This document shows, piece after piece, positions 26,739-35,711 of a stretch of DNA of 64,000 nucleotides. The stretch lies in the NCBI RefSeq assembly GCF_036567765.1, contig NZ_DATCTU010000112.1, positions 1-64,000 of the forward strand, written 5' to 3'. The notes beneath the pieces were generated by a model. The model worked only from the letters and a program-made list of their open reading frames with translations. It made no database searches and was not told where the DNA came from. Both the position numbers and the translations under genes were made by a program. The first letter of the stretch is position 1. Every line of letters begins with the position of its first letter. Source of the DNA: Pseudobacteroides sp. GTDB taxonomy: Bacteria > Bacillota > Clostridia > Acetivibrionales > DSM-2933.

Positions 26739-28562
26739 GTGAATAGTTCTAGAGAAAATTTAAGAAATATTGCTATCATTGCACACGTTGACCATGGTAA
26801 GACTACGCTTGTTGATGTTATGTTAAGGCAGAGCGGTATATTCAGAGAGAATGAGCAGGTACAGGAAAGGGTTATGGACTCAAATGACCTTGAAAGGGAG
26901 AGAGGAATAACTATTCTTGCAAAGAATACTGCTGTTTGCTACAAGGATACAAAGATAAACATAGTGGACACGCCAGGCCACGCAGACTTCGGCGGTGAGG
27001 TTGAACGTATTTTAAAGATGGTTGATGGTGTATTGCTTCTTGTAGATGCATTTGACGGACCAATGCCCCAGACAAGATTTGTTTTAAGAAAGGCACTTCA
27101 GTTGAATTTAAAACCTATAGTGGTTATAAATAAGATAGACAGGCCTGAAGCAAGGCCCACAGAAGTTATTGATGAAGTTTTGGAATTGTTTATTGAGCTT
27201 GGAGCAGATGACGACCAACTGGAGTTTCCTATAGTATTTGCATCTTCAAGGGAAGGCTATGCAAAAACCAACATTGATGATGAAAACAGCAACTTAGAGC
27301 CCTTGTTTGAGACGATCATAGAAAATGTTCCATCGCCTCAAGGTTCTTCAGAAGAACCGCTGCAGCTTTTGGTATCAAGTATAGATTATGACGAGTATGT
27401 CGGAAGAATAGCCATCGGAAGGGTTGAAAGAGGGACCATTAAAGCCGGACAGCAGGCAGTTACCTGCAGGATTGACGGATCTCTTTTCAATATGAGAATA
27501 AGCAGACTTTACATGTTTGAAGGTTTAAGAAGGGTTGAAGCGGCTGAAGCCATGTTTGGTGATATCGTTGCGGTTTCAGGTGTGGGCGATATAACTATAG
27601 GTGAGACAATATGTGATGTTGATTGTCCGGAAGCCCTTCCTTTTATTGAGATAGACGAGCCTACCATAACCATGACATTTAGTGTTAATAACAGTCCCTT
27701 TGCAGGCCGTGAAGGCACATTTGTAACATCAAGGCACCTAAGGGACAGGCTCTTTAAAGAACTTGAGACCAATTTGAGCTTGAGGGTTGAAGAAACTGAA
27801 TCGGCAGATTCTTTCAAGGTATCCGGAAGGGGTGAACTGCACCTTTCAATACTTATTGAGACAATGAGAAGGCAGGGATATGAGTTCCAGGTATCAAAAC
27901 CAAAAGTAATTTTCAAAGAAATAGACGGTGTTGAGCATGAGCCTATCGAACACCTTACCATAGATGTGCCTGAGGATTTTATGGGTGTTGTTATGGAGAA
28001 GCTCGGTACCAGAAGGGCAGAAATGGTAAACATGCATTCACCCAATCAGGGATATATGAGGCTTGAGTTTAAGATCCCAGCAAGAGGGCTTATCGGATAC
28101 AGATCTGAGTTTATGACTGACACAAAGGGAAATGGTATAATGAACCATATTTTCCATGGGCATGAGCCTTTTAAGGGTGAGATCTTTGGAAGACAAAGAG
28201 GATCAATTGTTGCATGGGAAGATGGTGAAGCTGTAACATACGGACTTTATAATGCCCAGGACAGAGGAACCTTATTTATTGATCCAGGTCTTAAGGTATA
28301 TGAAGGGATGGTTGTCGGAGAAAATGCCAGGGCTGAGGATATAGTTATTAATGTTTGTAAAAAGAAGCATGTAACAAACATGAGGGCATCAGGATCCGAC
28401 GAAGCGTTGAGGCTCACACCGCCACGCCAGATGAGTCTTGAGCAGTGCCTGGAATTTATTGCAGATGATGAGCTTGTTGAAATCACTCCAAAGAATATAA
28501 GAATCAGAAAGAGAATTCTTGACACTGAGATGAGGGCCAAATTTAAAAGTAAGCTAGGTTAA
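26739..28562 (+). CDS. typA: Translational GTPase TypA/BipA
   Basis: A 607-residue ribosome-associated GTPase of the EF-G family, involved in ribosome assembly and stress adaptation. G motifs are clear: AHVDHGKTTL (G1, about 14-23), RGITI (G2), DTPGHADF (G3), NKID (G4). The EF-G-like domains II, III and V follow, then the BipA-specific C-terminal domain with GRQRGSIVAWEDGEAV. GTG start with GAAAGGG upstream. Full length. Confidence 0.96.
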   Translation: MNSSRENLRNIAIIAHVDHGKTTLVDVMLRQSGIFRENEQVQERVMDSNDLERERGITILAKNTAVCYKDTKINIVDTPGHADFGGEVERILKMVDGVLLLVDAFDGPMPQTRFVLRKALQLNLKPIVVINKIDRPEARPTEVIDEVLELFIELGADDDQLEFPIVFASSREGYAKTNIDDENSNLEPLFETIIENVPSPQGSSEEPLQLLVSSIDYDEYVGRIAIGRVERGTIKAGQQAVTCRIDGSLFNMRISRLYMFEGLRRVEAAEAMFGDIVAVSGVGDITIGETICDVDCPEALPFIEIDEPTITMTFSVNNSPFAGREGTFVTSRHLRDRLFKELETNLSLRVEETESADSFKVSGRGELHLSILIETMRRQGYEFQVSKPKVIFKEIDGVEHEPIEHLTIDVPEDFMGVVMEKLGTRRAEMVNMHSPNQGYMRLEFKIPARGLIGYRSEFMTDTKGNGIMNHIFHGHEPFKGEIFGRQRGSIVAWEDGEAVTYGLYNAQDRGTLFIDPGLKVYEGMVVGENARAEDIVINVCKKKHVTNMRASGSDEALRLTPPRQMSLEQCLEFIADDELVEITPKNIRIRKRILDTEMRAKFKSKLG

Positions 28563-28584
28563 TAAAAACATATTATTATGTAAA

Positions 28585-29688
28585 GTGGTGGTTGATTTGG
28601 GTAAATCAAAAAATACTAAAAAAAAGAATAGGCTCATAATAAGGTTTATAGTATTTATAGTTCTTATTTGTACATTTTTTATTAGTGCTGCGTTTTCATA
28701 CAGGTATGTGTTGGAAAACCAGGATGATAATCTTGATAAACCATTGCCCGTTATTCCTGCAAGCAAAAGGATTGAGTTTGAAACCCCTAAGAATGCAACA
28801 TCGGCTCAAATAATTGATAAGCTTGCAGAAGAAGGTATAATAACTAATACGTTCATGTTTAAAATGATATCAAAGATAAATGGATTTGACGGGACATACA
28901 AGTCAGGCACCCATATAATAAGCAAAGATCTGGATTATGATTCATTGATGAGGATTTTATCCAGCGATCCAGTTACTTCCAAGGTAATGATACCTGAAGG
29001 ATACACATTCAATCAGGTGGCTGAAAAGCTTAGTAAGGATAAGCTTGTTGATAAAGCCAAATTTGCAAGTGTTGCATCAAATGAAAAGTATGATTTCAAA
29101 TTTTTAAAAGATATACCAAAGAGAGAAAAGAAGCTGGAAGGTTATTTGTTCCCCGATACGTATATATTTGATGTTAAAAGCGGGGAGAAGGCCATAATAA
29201 ACCGTATGCTTGCAAGATTTGACGAAATATTCAAACCGGAGTATTATGACAAGGCAAAGGCGTTGGGACTTACAGTTGATCAGGTTATTATACTTGCATC
29301 CATTATTGAGAGGGAAGCTAAGGAATATGAGGAGAGAAGGCTTATATCGGGGGTTTTCTATAACAGGCTGAAAAGCAAGAATCCGACACATAAAAAGCTT
29401 CAATCCTGTGCAACAATACAGTATATACTTCTAAACAATACAGGCCAGGTTAAAGCCAAACTGACAGATGAAGATACAAAGATAAACGATCCCTATAACA
29501 CATATTTGTATGAAGGTCTGCCGCCAGGTCCCATATGCAACCCTGGGAAGGACTCCATAGAGGCAGCACTGGAGCCTGAAACCACAGATTACTATTACTT
29601 TGTATCTAAAGGTGATGGCACCCACGAGTTCTCTTCCACATTAAGCCAGCATCAGGCGGCAGTGAAAAAGTATGGTCTGTTTAATTAA
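28585..29688 (+). CDS. mltG: Endolytic murein transglycosylase MltG
   Basis: A 367-residue YceG/MltG protein: a single N-terminal membrane anchor (about 15-37) and an external transglycosylase domain that cuts nascent glycan strands. Signatures visible are LEGYLFPDTY, LASIIEREAKEYEER (catalytic Glu) and the C-terminal PGPICNPGKDSIEAAL. The start is uncertain: GTG 28585 has little SD, and TTG 28597 is an alternative. It is followed by yrrM and a U32 peptidase gene, the arrangement also seen in Bacillus. Confidence 0.9.
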   Translation: MVVDLGKSKNTKKKNRLIIRFIVFIVLICTFFISAAFSYRYVLENQDDNLDKPLPVIPASKRIEFETPKNATSAQIIDKLAEEGIITNTFMFKMISKINGFDGTYKSGTHIISKDLDYDSLMRILSSDPVTSKVMIPEGYTFNQVAEKLSKDKLVDKAKFASVASNEKYDFKFLKDIPKREKKLEGYLFPDTYIFDVKSGEKAIINRMLARFDEIFKPEYYDKAKALGLTVDQVIILASIIEREAKEYEERRLISGVFYNRLKSKNPTHKKLQSCATIQYILLNNTGQVKAKLTDEDTKINDPYNTYLYEGLPPGPICNPGKDSIEAALEPETTDYYYFVSKGDGTHEFSSTLSQHQAAVKKYGLFN

Positions 29689-29726
29689 AAATGGTTTACT
29701 GCCATAATAAAATTGGAAACACTTTC

Positions 29727-29756
29727 ATTGTGAGGTCTAGTGCCTCACAATTTTTA
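29727..29756 (+). terminator. Terminator after mltG
   Basis: ATTGTGAGG-TCTAGTG-CCTCACAAT stem followed by TTTTTAT. It means yrrM and the U32 gene downstream need partial read-through or their own promoter. Confidence 0.8.
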
Positions 29757-29785
29757 TAGAAATAAAACCGGAGAAATACATAATT

Positions 29786-30424
29786 ATGATTATTTATGAT
29801 TATATCAACGACTATATCAGGAATACTATTAAGGAAAATGACGGTGTCCTAAAAGAGCTTGAGATATTTGCGGAGGAAAACCATGTACCAATTATTCAGC
29901 CGGAGGTAGCAAAGCTGCTTTTGGTAACCGGTAAGATCTTAAAGCCTAAGAGAATACTTGAGGTTGGTACGGCTATCGGTTATTCTGCAATCATTCTTTC
30001 AAAGGTTTTGGAGGAGGGCGGAAAGATCGATACCATTGACAGGTATGAGCTCATGATAGAGCGTGCTAAAGGAAATATAAAAAGGGCAGGCCTTGATGGT
30101 ACAGTTAATATCATTGTAGGAGATGCTGTAGAGGTACTTAGGTGCCTGGATAAAAAATATGACATGATTTTTTTGGATGCAGCAAAGGGACAGTATCCTG
30201 AGTTTTTGCCTGAATGTTTGAGGATGCTCAATAAAGGCGGGCTTCTGTTTTCCGATAATGTGCTGTACAAGGGAATGGTGGCAAACGACAAACTTGTTGT
30301 AAGGAGAAAAAAAACAATTGTAAAAAGGCTCAGAGACTTTCTAAGCACCATTTGTGAGAATGAAGAGCTTGATACAAGCATACTGCCGGTAGGTGACGGG
30401 GTTGCACTTAGTTATAAAAAGTAA
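29786..30424 (+). CDS. O-methyltransferase (YrrM/TrmR-like)
   Basis: A 212-residue SAM-dependent class I methyltransferase of the Methyltransf_3 family. ILEVGTAIGYSAIILSK (about 57-73) is SAM motif I, and MIFLDAAKGQYPEFL holds the metal/acceptor Asp. Bacillus YrrM (TrmR) methylates 5-hydroxyuridine in tRNA to 5-methoxyuridine. The neighbouring U32 gene, of the family that makes the hydroxyuridine, supports that role here by context. GGAG lies 12 nt from the ATG. Confidence 0.85.
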   Translation: MIIYDYINDYIRNTIKENDGVLKELEIFAEENHVPIIQPEVAKLLLVTGKILKPKRILEVGTAIGYSAIILSKVLEEGGKIDTIDRYELMIERAKGNIKRAGLDGTVNIIVGDAVEVLRCLDKKYDMIFLDAAKGQYPEFLPECLRMLNKGGLLFSDNVLYKGMVANDKLVVRRKKTIVKRLRDFLSTICENEELDTSILPVGDGVALSYKK

Positions 30425-30436
30425 GGAGATGGAAGC

Positions 30437-31660
30437 ATGAATAAAGTAGAATTGCTGGCACCTGCAGGCAGCCTTGAAAAACTAAAGATGGCTGTGCTTT
30501 ATGGTGCAGATGCTGTTTATATAGGGGGAGAGGAATTTGGTCTTCGGGCTTCTGCTGAAAATTTCAGCAGGGAAGAAATGATGGAAGGCATCAAATTTGC
30601 TCATGATAGGGGTAAAAAGGTATATCTTACCATGAATATAATTCCACACAATGAAGACTTGGCCAAAATGCCTGAGTTTATCAAAGAAGCGGCACAAATG
30701 GGTGTTGATGCGGTAATTCTATCTGATCCCGGTACCTTCTCCGTTGTGAAGGAAAATGCTCCGGATATGGAGGTTCACTTAAGCACTCAGGCAAATAACA
30801 CCAATTGGATAAGTGCTAAGTTCTGGTATGACCAAGGGGTTAAAAGGATAATACTAGCAAGGGAGCTTTCGCTTTCTGAAATAGGGGAGATCCGCCAAAA
30901 ATTACCTGATGACCTTGAACTTGAAATTTTTGTGCATGGGGCGATGTGTATATCATACTCAGGAAGATGCCTTCTTAGCAATTATATGACAGGCCGTGAT
31001 TCCAACAAGGGCTATTGTGCACATCCATGCAGATGGAAATATCATCTTGTTGAAGAAAAACGACCTGGCGAGTATATGCCGGTTTATGAGAATGAAAGAG
31101 GAACCTTTATATACAACTCAAAGGACCTTTGCATGATAGAATATATTCCAGAGATTATAAAAACAGGAGTTTCCAGCCTTAAGATAGAGGGCCGCATGAA
31201 AAGCTCCTATTACGTTGCAACTATTGTAAAGGCCTACAGAGATGCTATTGATGCATTTTATGCTCTCAAGGAGAATTGCAGCTTTGATCCACTATGGTTG
31301 GAAGAGCTTTCAAAGGCAAGCCACAGGGAGTACTCCACAGGTTTTTATATGGGCAAACCTACCGGACAGGGACAGATTTATCACACAAGTTCATATATAA
31401 GGGAGTACGAATTTATAGGAATTGTTCTGGAGTATGACAAGAATACCGGTATAGCAAAAATAGAGCAGAGGAACAGAATGTTTGTCGGTGATGAGATAGA
31501 AGTGGTGAGACCTCAAGGAAAGTATTTTACACAGAAAATATCAGCTATGAAAGATGCGGATGGCAATGATATAGAGATAGCTCCTCACCCTCAGATGATC
31601 CTTTACATGCAAATGGAGGAGCCTGTGGAAGAGTTCACAATGCTGAGAAAAAAAGCTTAA
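30437..31660 (+). CDS. U32-family protein, probable tRNA hydroxylation enzyme
   Basis: A 407-residue 'peptidase U32' family protein. Despite the name, Bacillus TrhP1/TrhP2 (YrrN/YrrO) and E. coli TrhP form 5-hydroxyuridine at tRNA position 34 and are not known proteases. The core signature EIFVHGAMCISYSGRC followed by Cys residues of CAHPCRW (about 170-205) is visible and would bind an Fe-S cluster. It follows yrrM by 12 nt, consistent with sequential tRNA hydroxylation and methylation. Confidence 0.85.
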   Translation: MNKVELLAPAGSLEKLKMAVLYGADAVYIGGEEFGLRASAENFSREEMMEGIKFAHDRGKKVYLTMNIIPHNEDLAKMPEFIKEAAQMGVDAVILSDPGTFSVVKENAPDMEVHLSTQANNTNWISAKFWYDQGVKRIILARELSLSEIGEIRQKLPDDLELEIFVHGAMCISYSGRCLLSNYMTGRDSNKGYCAHPCRWKYHLVEEKRPGEYMPVYENERGTFIYNSKDLCMIEYIPEIIKTGVSSLKIEGRMKSSYYVATIVKAYRDAIDAFYALKENCSFDPLWLEELSKASHREYSTGFYMGKPTGQGQIYHTSSYIREYEFIGIVLEYDKNTGIAKIEQRNRMFVGDEIEVVRPQGKYFTQKISAMKDADGNDIEIAPHPQMILYMQMEEPVEEFTMLRKKA

Positions 31661-31758
31661 GAAATGATTATGAATACACATCCTCTTTCCAGGTAAAAAT
31701 AAGACAAAATCCAAGGATGTAAGTGGTTTTGTGAATATTATCAGGAGAGAGGATTTTT

Positions 31759-33420
31759 ATGCCCGTAAATAGGAGATTCGGCTTAGTTGTCATTATTTTT
31801 ACAATCATGTTTATATTACTTGCTGCAAGAATATCTTATATTCAGTTTTATCAAGGTAGAAGGCTGGATTCTGAAGCATCTGCACAAAGGATTTCTGCAG
31901 TTACCATCGAAAAGCCGAGGGGAAGTATTGTTGATAAAAACCTGATACCCTTTACCAACAGAATGGCGAAAAGTTCTCTTGTGCTAGAGCCCATACTTTT
32001 AAGAGGCAAGAATGACTTCATTGAAGGGTTGTCGGGAATACTAGGTGTTAATGGATATAAGTTAAAGGAAGAAATTGATAGTAAGAAGGCACCGATAATC
32101 ATAGAAACTGATAAGGAAAAAGCAAATGAGGTGAAAAGCCTTAAAGGACCTGGTGTTTCTGTGCTAAATACCTTAAAAAGATACGGAAACTACTCATATC
32201 TCACACATGTTTTAGGATATCTTAATAAGGCCGATCAGGTGGGAGCGGCAGGCCTGGAAAAGTACTATGAAAACATACTAAAGGCTGAAGAGGAAAACTC
32301 TATCAGGGTTGTGACAAATGCAAATGATAACATATTACAGGGAATTGGGTGCAGGATTGTAAAAGCAAACGGAGATGAAAAAAAACTGAATATAAAGCTT
32401 ACTGTGGACTATCATATCCAAAAGATAGTAGAAGGCACGATGGAAGAGTATGGGGTAAGCGGTGCTGTTGTAGTTGAAGATATCAATACAGGTGATATAA
32501 TTGCAATGGCAAGTAACCCCGACTTCAATCAGAATGATGTGGGTAGCTACCTGCAAAGCCCCCAAAATGAGCTTTTTAACAGGGCAGTCGCGTCTTATAA
32601 TATCGGTTCTGTTTTTAAAGTAGTGGCTGCAGCTGAGGCCATTGAATCGGGGATGCCTTTAAATGAAGACTATTTTTGTTCCGGAGTATTGAAGCTAGGA
32701 GACAGGGAATTTAGGTGCTCATCCTATGAAAAGGGGGGGCATGGACAAATTGGATTTACTGAGGCATTTGCCAACTCATGCAATTCATATTTTATCGAAC
32801 TTGGAATAAAGCTAGGGCAAAAAAGGCTTCTCTCAATGGCAGAAAAGTTTGGCTTCGGTAAGGCAGCAGGAATTGGTGCCCAAGGGGTTGATGAAGCCAG
32901 CGGCAATATTCCCTCCATTAACGGCAGATATACCGACGGCGATTTAGCCAATATGTCTATTGGGCAGGGAGGGATAATGGCCACTCCGCTTCAGGTTGCG
33001 GATATGATGGCAACTGTTGCAAACGGAGGAATAAAAAATAAGGTAAACATAGTTGATTCAATTATTGATGAGAATGGCAAAGAGATCAAAAAAGTGCGTA
33101 AAACCGGCTGGGACAGGGTAATATCAAAAAAAACTGCCGATAAGCTCAATGAACTTATGGAAGCTACAGTTTCCTACGGAACTGGTACAAAAGCAAAACC
33201 AGAAGAGAATTTTATCGCATGCGGAAAAACCGGAAGTGCTGAAACGGGAGTATATTTAGATGGGGAAAAGGTTGTACACGGATGGTTTGCCGGATATTTT
33301 CCGGGAAATAATCCTAAATACGCTGTGGCGGTTTTTGTAGAAAACGGTAAAAGCGGAGGACAGGCAGCAGCACCTCTTTTTAAAGAAATTTCTGAAAAAA
33401 TTTATAGATTGAAAAAATAA
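31759..33420 (+). CDS. Class B penicillin-binding protein (peptidoglycan transpeptidase)
   Basis: A 553-residue PBP2/SpoVD-like transpeptidase. It has one N-terminal membrane anchor (about 6-26), a pedestal domain (about 55-190) and a transpeptidase domain. The active-site motifs are SVFK (about 279; nucleophilic Ser), SCN (about 338) and KTGSAE (about 492). No PASTA domain is present. Immediate proximity to sigK suggests a sporulation (cortex or engulfment) role, but that is inference. A good AGGAGAGG lies ahead of the ATG. Confidence 0.88.
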   Translation: MPVNRRFGLVVIIFTIMFILLAARISYIQFYQGRRLDSEASAQRISAVTIEKPRGSIVDKNLIPFTNRMAKSSLVLEPILLRGKNDFIEGLSGILGVNGYKLKEEIDSKKAPIIIETDKEKANEVKSLKGPGVSVLNTLKRYGNYSYLTHVLGYLNKADQVGAAGLEKYYENILKAEEENSIRVVTNANDNILQGIGCRIVKANGDEKKLNIKLTVDYHIQKIVEGTMEEYGVSGAVVVEDINTGDIIAMASNPDFNQNDVGSYLQSPQNELFNRAVASYNIGSVFKVVAAAEAIESGMPLNEDYFCSGVLKLGDREFRCSSYEKGGHGQIGFTEAFANSCNSYFIELGIKLGQKRLLSMAEKFGFGKAAGIGAQGVDEASGNIPSINGRYTDGDLANMSIGQGGIMATPLQVADMMATVANGGIKNKVNIVDSIIDENGKEIKKVRKTGWDRVISKKTADKLNELMEATVSYGTGTKAKPEENFIACGKTGSAETGVYLDGEKVVHGWFAGYFPGNNPKYAVAVFVENGKSGGQAAAPLFKEISEKIYRLKK

Positions 33421-33488
33421 AATATGCACACATTTGATACCCCATATCATATATTTAAAGGGTAACCTATTTTTAGGAGGTGCCCTGC

Positions 33489-33908
33489 TTGTTGTCTGTA
33501 TTACTTCCAATAGTGGCTAATACCCTAAATAGTGTAATTTTTTTAATAGGCTATGTATCAAATGGGAACTCTTTTCCACAACCACTATCTCATGAAGAGG
33601 AACTTGAATATCTGGTTAAATATAAGAATGGAAGTGAAGAGGCCAGAAATGTTCTCATCGAGAGAAACTTAAGGCTTGTTGCCCATATTGTAAAAAAATA
33701 CAATTCTTCAGGTTATGATAGCGATGACCTTATTTCTATAGGAACAATAGGGCTCATCAAGGCTATTTCCACCTTTGACCAGACAAAAGGAGCACGTCTT
33801 GCAACGTATGCTGTACGTTGTATAGAAAATGCTATGCATATGCTCTGGAAACAAAAAAAGGGGGAAGCAATTGTTCCCGCCTTTAAGATTTCATGTTTAC
33901 CGTTTTAA
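33489..33908 (+). CDS. sigK: sigK 5' segment (pro-sigma-K N-terminus), interrupted
   Basis: The N-terminal half of sporulation sigma factor K, acting in the mother cell. TTG 33489 follows TAGGAGG by 8 nt. Residues 1-114 (to 33830) are SigK. A hydrophobic pro-sequence (LLPIVANTLNSVIFLIG) is followed by NSFPQPLS and sigma region 2 (RNLRLVAHIVKKY, DLISIGTIGLIKA, RLATYAVRCIEN). After CIEN the frame runs into foreign sequence and stops within 25 codons at 33908. In Bacillus SigK the next residues are EILMHLR; here they are found 3.8 kb downstream. The gene is therefore split by an element, not frameshifted. The pro-sequence implies SpoIVFB-type processing. Confidence 0.92.
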   Translation: MLSVLLPIVANTLNSVIFLIGYVSNGNSFPQPLSHEEELEYLVKYKNGSEEARNVLIERNLRLVAHIVKKYNSSGYDSDDLISIGTIGLIKAISTFDQTKGARLATYAVRCIENAMHMLWKQKKGEAIVPAFKISCLPF

Positions 33909-34128
33909 CGCTGACTCCTTTTAGTGATTCAAGCTCTTTTGATAGACTATGGATTTTTTCCTCCCTGTCCCTGATGTTTAATGTTATAAGCCCATGGTCT
34001 TCCTCGCCGGGATCGTGTATTCCCACCCTTGATAATATGCTGTCCCCGAATTTGGTAAGTATCTCTTGAACCTTTGGGGCGGATTCGGTTCTTCTGTCAA
34101 CTAAAATTCCCATAATAGTAAGACTCAT
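33883..34128 (-). CDS. TM1266-like (ferredoxin/ACT-fold) small protein
   Basis: An 81-residue protein (MSLTIMGILVDRRTES...KGVSVKTVNMKS). Layout and the GVSVKT ending match the TM1266 family, often labelled 'iron-only hydrogenase system regulator', a small ferredoxin-like fold related to NikR/ACT ligand domains. Family function is not established. GGAG lies 10 nt ahead of the ATG. It lies entirely inside the sigK element and converges on the sigK stub, overlapping it by 26 nt. It would be lost with the element on excision. Confidence 0.7.
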   Translation of the reverse strand: MSLTIMGILVDRRTESAPKVQEILTKFGDSILSRVGIHDPGEEDHGLITLNIRDREEKIHSLSKELESLKGVSVKTVNMKS

Positions 34129-34280
34129 CTATACATATCTCCATTTCTAAAAGTTTTTGAAACAATGGTCTTGCCTTTTAATTTTTAATGATATTTGCAT
34201 AATCTTAAAATGTACAAGTTTGGCTTTAATTATACCTATCTAAATATCTTTTCAACAGTTGATACCGGGGCGACGAATAA

Positions 34281-34298
34281 TAAAACTTCCGCTACAAA
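34281..34298. repeat. R2 end fragment
   Basis: TAAAACTTCCGCTACAAA carries the AACTTCCGCT terminus of R2 with no partner arm nearby. Confidence 0.4.
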
Positions 34299-34357
34299 TA
34301 ATAAGAAACACAAATAGTAAGAAACACAAATAATAAGAAATGCAAATGAAAAGAAGA
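34294..34357 (+). repeat. 16-bp tandem repeat, about 4 units
   Basis: ACAAATAATAAGAAAC, ACAAATAGTAAGAAAC and ACAAATAATAAGAAAT follow each other exactly, then a diverged fourth unit. They lie 30 nt upstream of the Gfo/Idh start, where a promoter or operator would be. Confidence 0.7.
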
Positions 34358-34386
34358 ACCATATATTAAAAATCGGAGGTGCTTCC

Positions 34387-35478
34387 TTGAAAAAAATTAG
34401 ATTAGGCGTAATAGGTACGGGATATGCTTGGGAAAGACTACACTATCCGGCACTTAGAGAGTTAAGTGATAAATATGAGATTGCAGCCCTTGTAAATCGT
34501 ACAAAAAAAGATGCTGAACAATTTGCTGAAAAAATTAATCTTGATCTGAAAAATGTTTATGATGATTACAATGAAATGCTCAAAAGGGATGACATTGATG
34601 CAGTTGACATCCTGGTTCCTATTGATGAAAACTATGTTATATCTGAAGCAGTTGCAAAAGCAGGCAAGGACTTTATATGTGAGAAGCCAATGGCCCCAAA
34701 TATGGACCAGGCTAAAAAGTATCTCGAACTGACAAAAAAGTTTAAGGTAAAAATAATGATAGCGGAAAACTTCAGGTACAATGAAGAAATCAATAAAATT
34801 AGGGATCTGGTATTGAGCGGAAAGATAGGCGATGTGACATACTTTATAAGAAATAACGTTAGCTGTTTTCCATGTGAGATGACAAAAGATACATTTGCAG
34901 CAACAGAGTGGAGGCAGCATCCAAATTATTACGGAGGTGCTTTTTTAGATGCTGCAATTCATGACCTTGCGGGTTTAAGGCATATATTTGGTGCAGTAGA
35001 ATGTGTTCAGGCATTTGGAAAACCCCAGCAGGAAGATTATAGTCCTTTTGTTTCGATAAACACAAATATTTTGTTCAAAAACAATGTAATCGGCCAGTAC
35101 ACATATTTCCCTTCAGGTCTGGAGCCTCAAAAACCTATAATAGGTTTTAGGATATTCGGTTCCAAAGGTGAGATATACTTAGAAGAGAAAAGCTGTGGAA
35201 TAATAAATGTGGCTTATAATGACAATACATCGGAACAAATTAAATATACACCTGAGAGAGGCTTTTACAATGAGCTGCTTAACTTCTACAATGCTTTAAC
35301 GGGTATTGAAGAAATATCAGTTACGCCTGATGTGGAGTTTGGTGATGTGAAAATGGTATTTGATATTTTAGATTCCATAAATAAAAGGACTATAGTTTAT
35401 GTGGATGCTGCAAAGAAGGAAGTAGAGTTCTTGCACCAAATGCCCGTGAGCAATCAGGCTCAAAAGTTTATTCAGTAA
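34387..35478 (+). CDS. Gfo/Idh/MocA-family oxidoreductase, cargo of the sigK element
   Basis: A 363-residue NAD(P)-dependent oxidoreductase. RLGVIGTGYAWERLHYP is the Rossmann loop; DAVDILVPIDENYVISEAVAKAGKDFICEKPMA carries the family's EKPxA motif with the catalytic Lys (about 100). GGAFLDAAIHDLAGLRHIFG holds the second active-site Asp/His. Substrates of this family are usually sugars, inositols or UDP-sugars; none can be assigned. TTG start, GGAGGT 6 nt upstream. Unusual as cargo of a sigma-gene intervening element. Confidence 0.85.
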   Translation: MKKIRLGVIGTGYAWERLHYPALRELSDKYEIAALVNRTKKDAEQFAEKINLDLKNVYDDYNEMLKRDDIDAVDILVPIDENYVISEAVAKAGKDFICEKPMAPNMDQAKKYLELTKKFKVKIMIAENFRYNEEINKIRDLVLSGKIGDVTYFIRNNVSCFPCEMTKDTFAATEWRQHPNYYGGAFLDAAIHDLAGLRHIFGAVECVQAFGKPQQEDYSPFVSINTNILFKNNVIGQYTYFPSGLEPQKPIIGFRIFGSKGEIYLEEKSCGIINVAYNDNTSEQIKYTPERGFYNELLNFYNALTGIEEISVTPDVEFGDVKMVFDILDSINKRTIVYVDAAKKEVEFLHQMPVSNQAQKFIQ

Positions 35479-35517
35479 TCAACTACTTAATAAGGGATTT
35501 TGATATATCTATAAAAA

Positions 35518-35651
35518 TATAGCGGAAGCTTATTTTGATCATTACTTAGTAATGCCAAAATAAACTTCCGCTATATTTCGCTTACATGTTGACTTAGTTC
35601 GTCAACACACGCGTAGAAAGCGGAAGTAATATTTTGATCATTACTTAGTAA
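35518..35651. repeat. R2 repeats, compound copy inside the sigK element
   Basis: TATAGCGGAAG...CTTCCGCTATA forms an inverted repeat at 35518-35575. It is followed by the R2 core (TTTCGCTTACATGTTGAC...GTCAACACACGCGTAGAAAGCGGAAGT). TGATCATTACTTAGTAA occurs twice, at about 35537 and 35636. Confidence 0.7.
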
Positions 35652-35711
35652 AGAGTACAAGTAAATATTGCATATACATTTCATAGATAGTAATGCAGAA
35701 GGGGGAGTCTG

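Noticed and set aside
33489..33908. sigK 5' segment as a frameshifted pseudogene
   Set aside because: The missing C-terminal half is intact downstream, and the two joints share AAATG, allowing exact in-frame rejoining beside a serine recombinase. A split gene explains it better.
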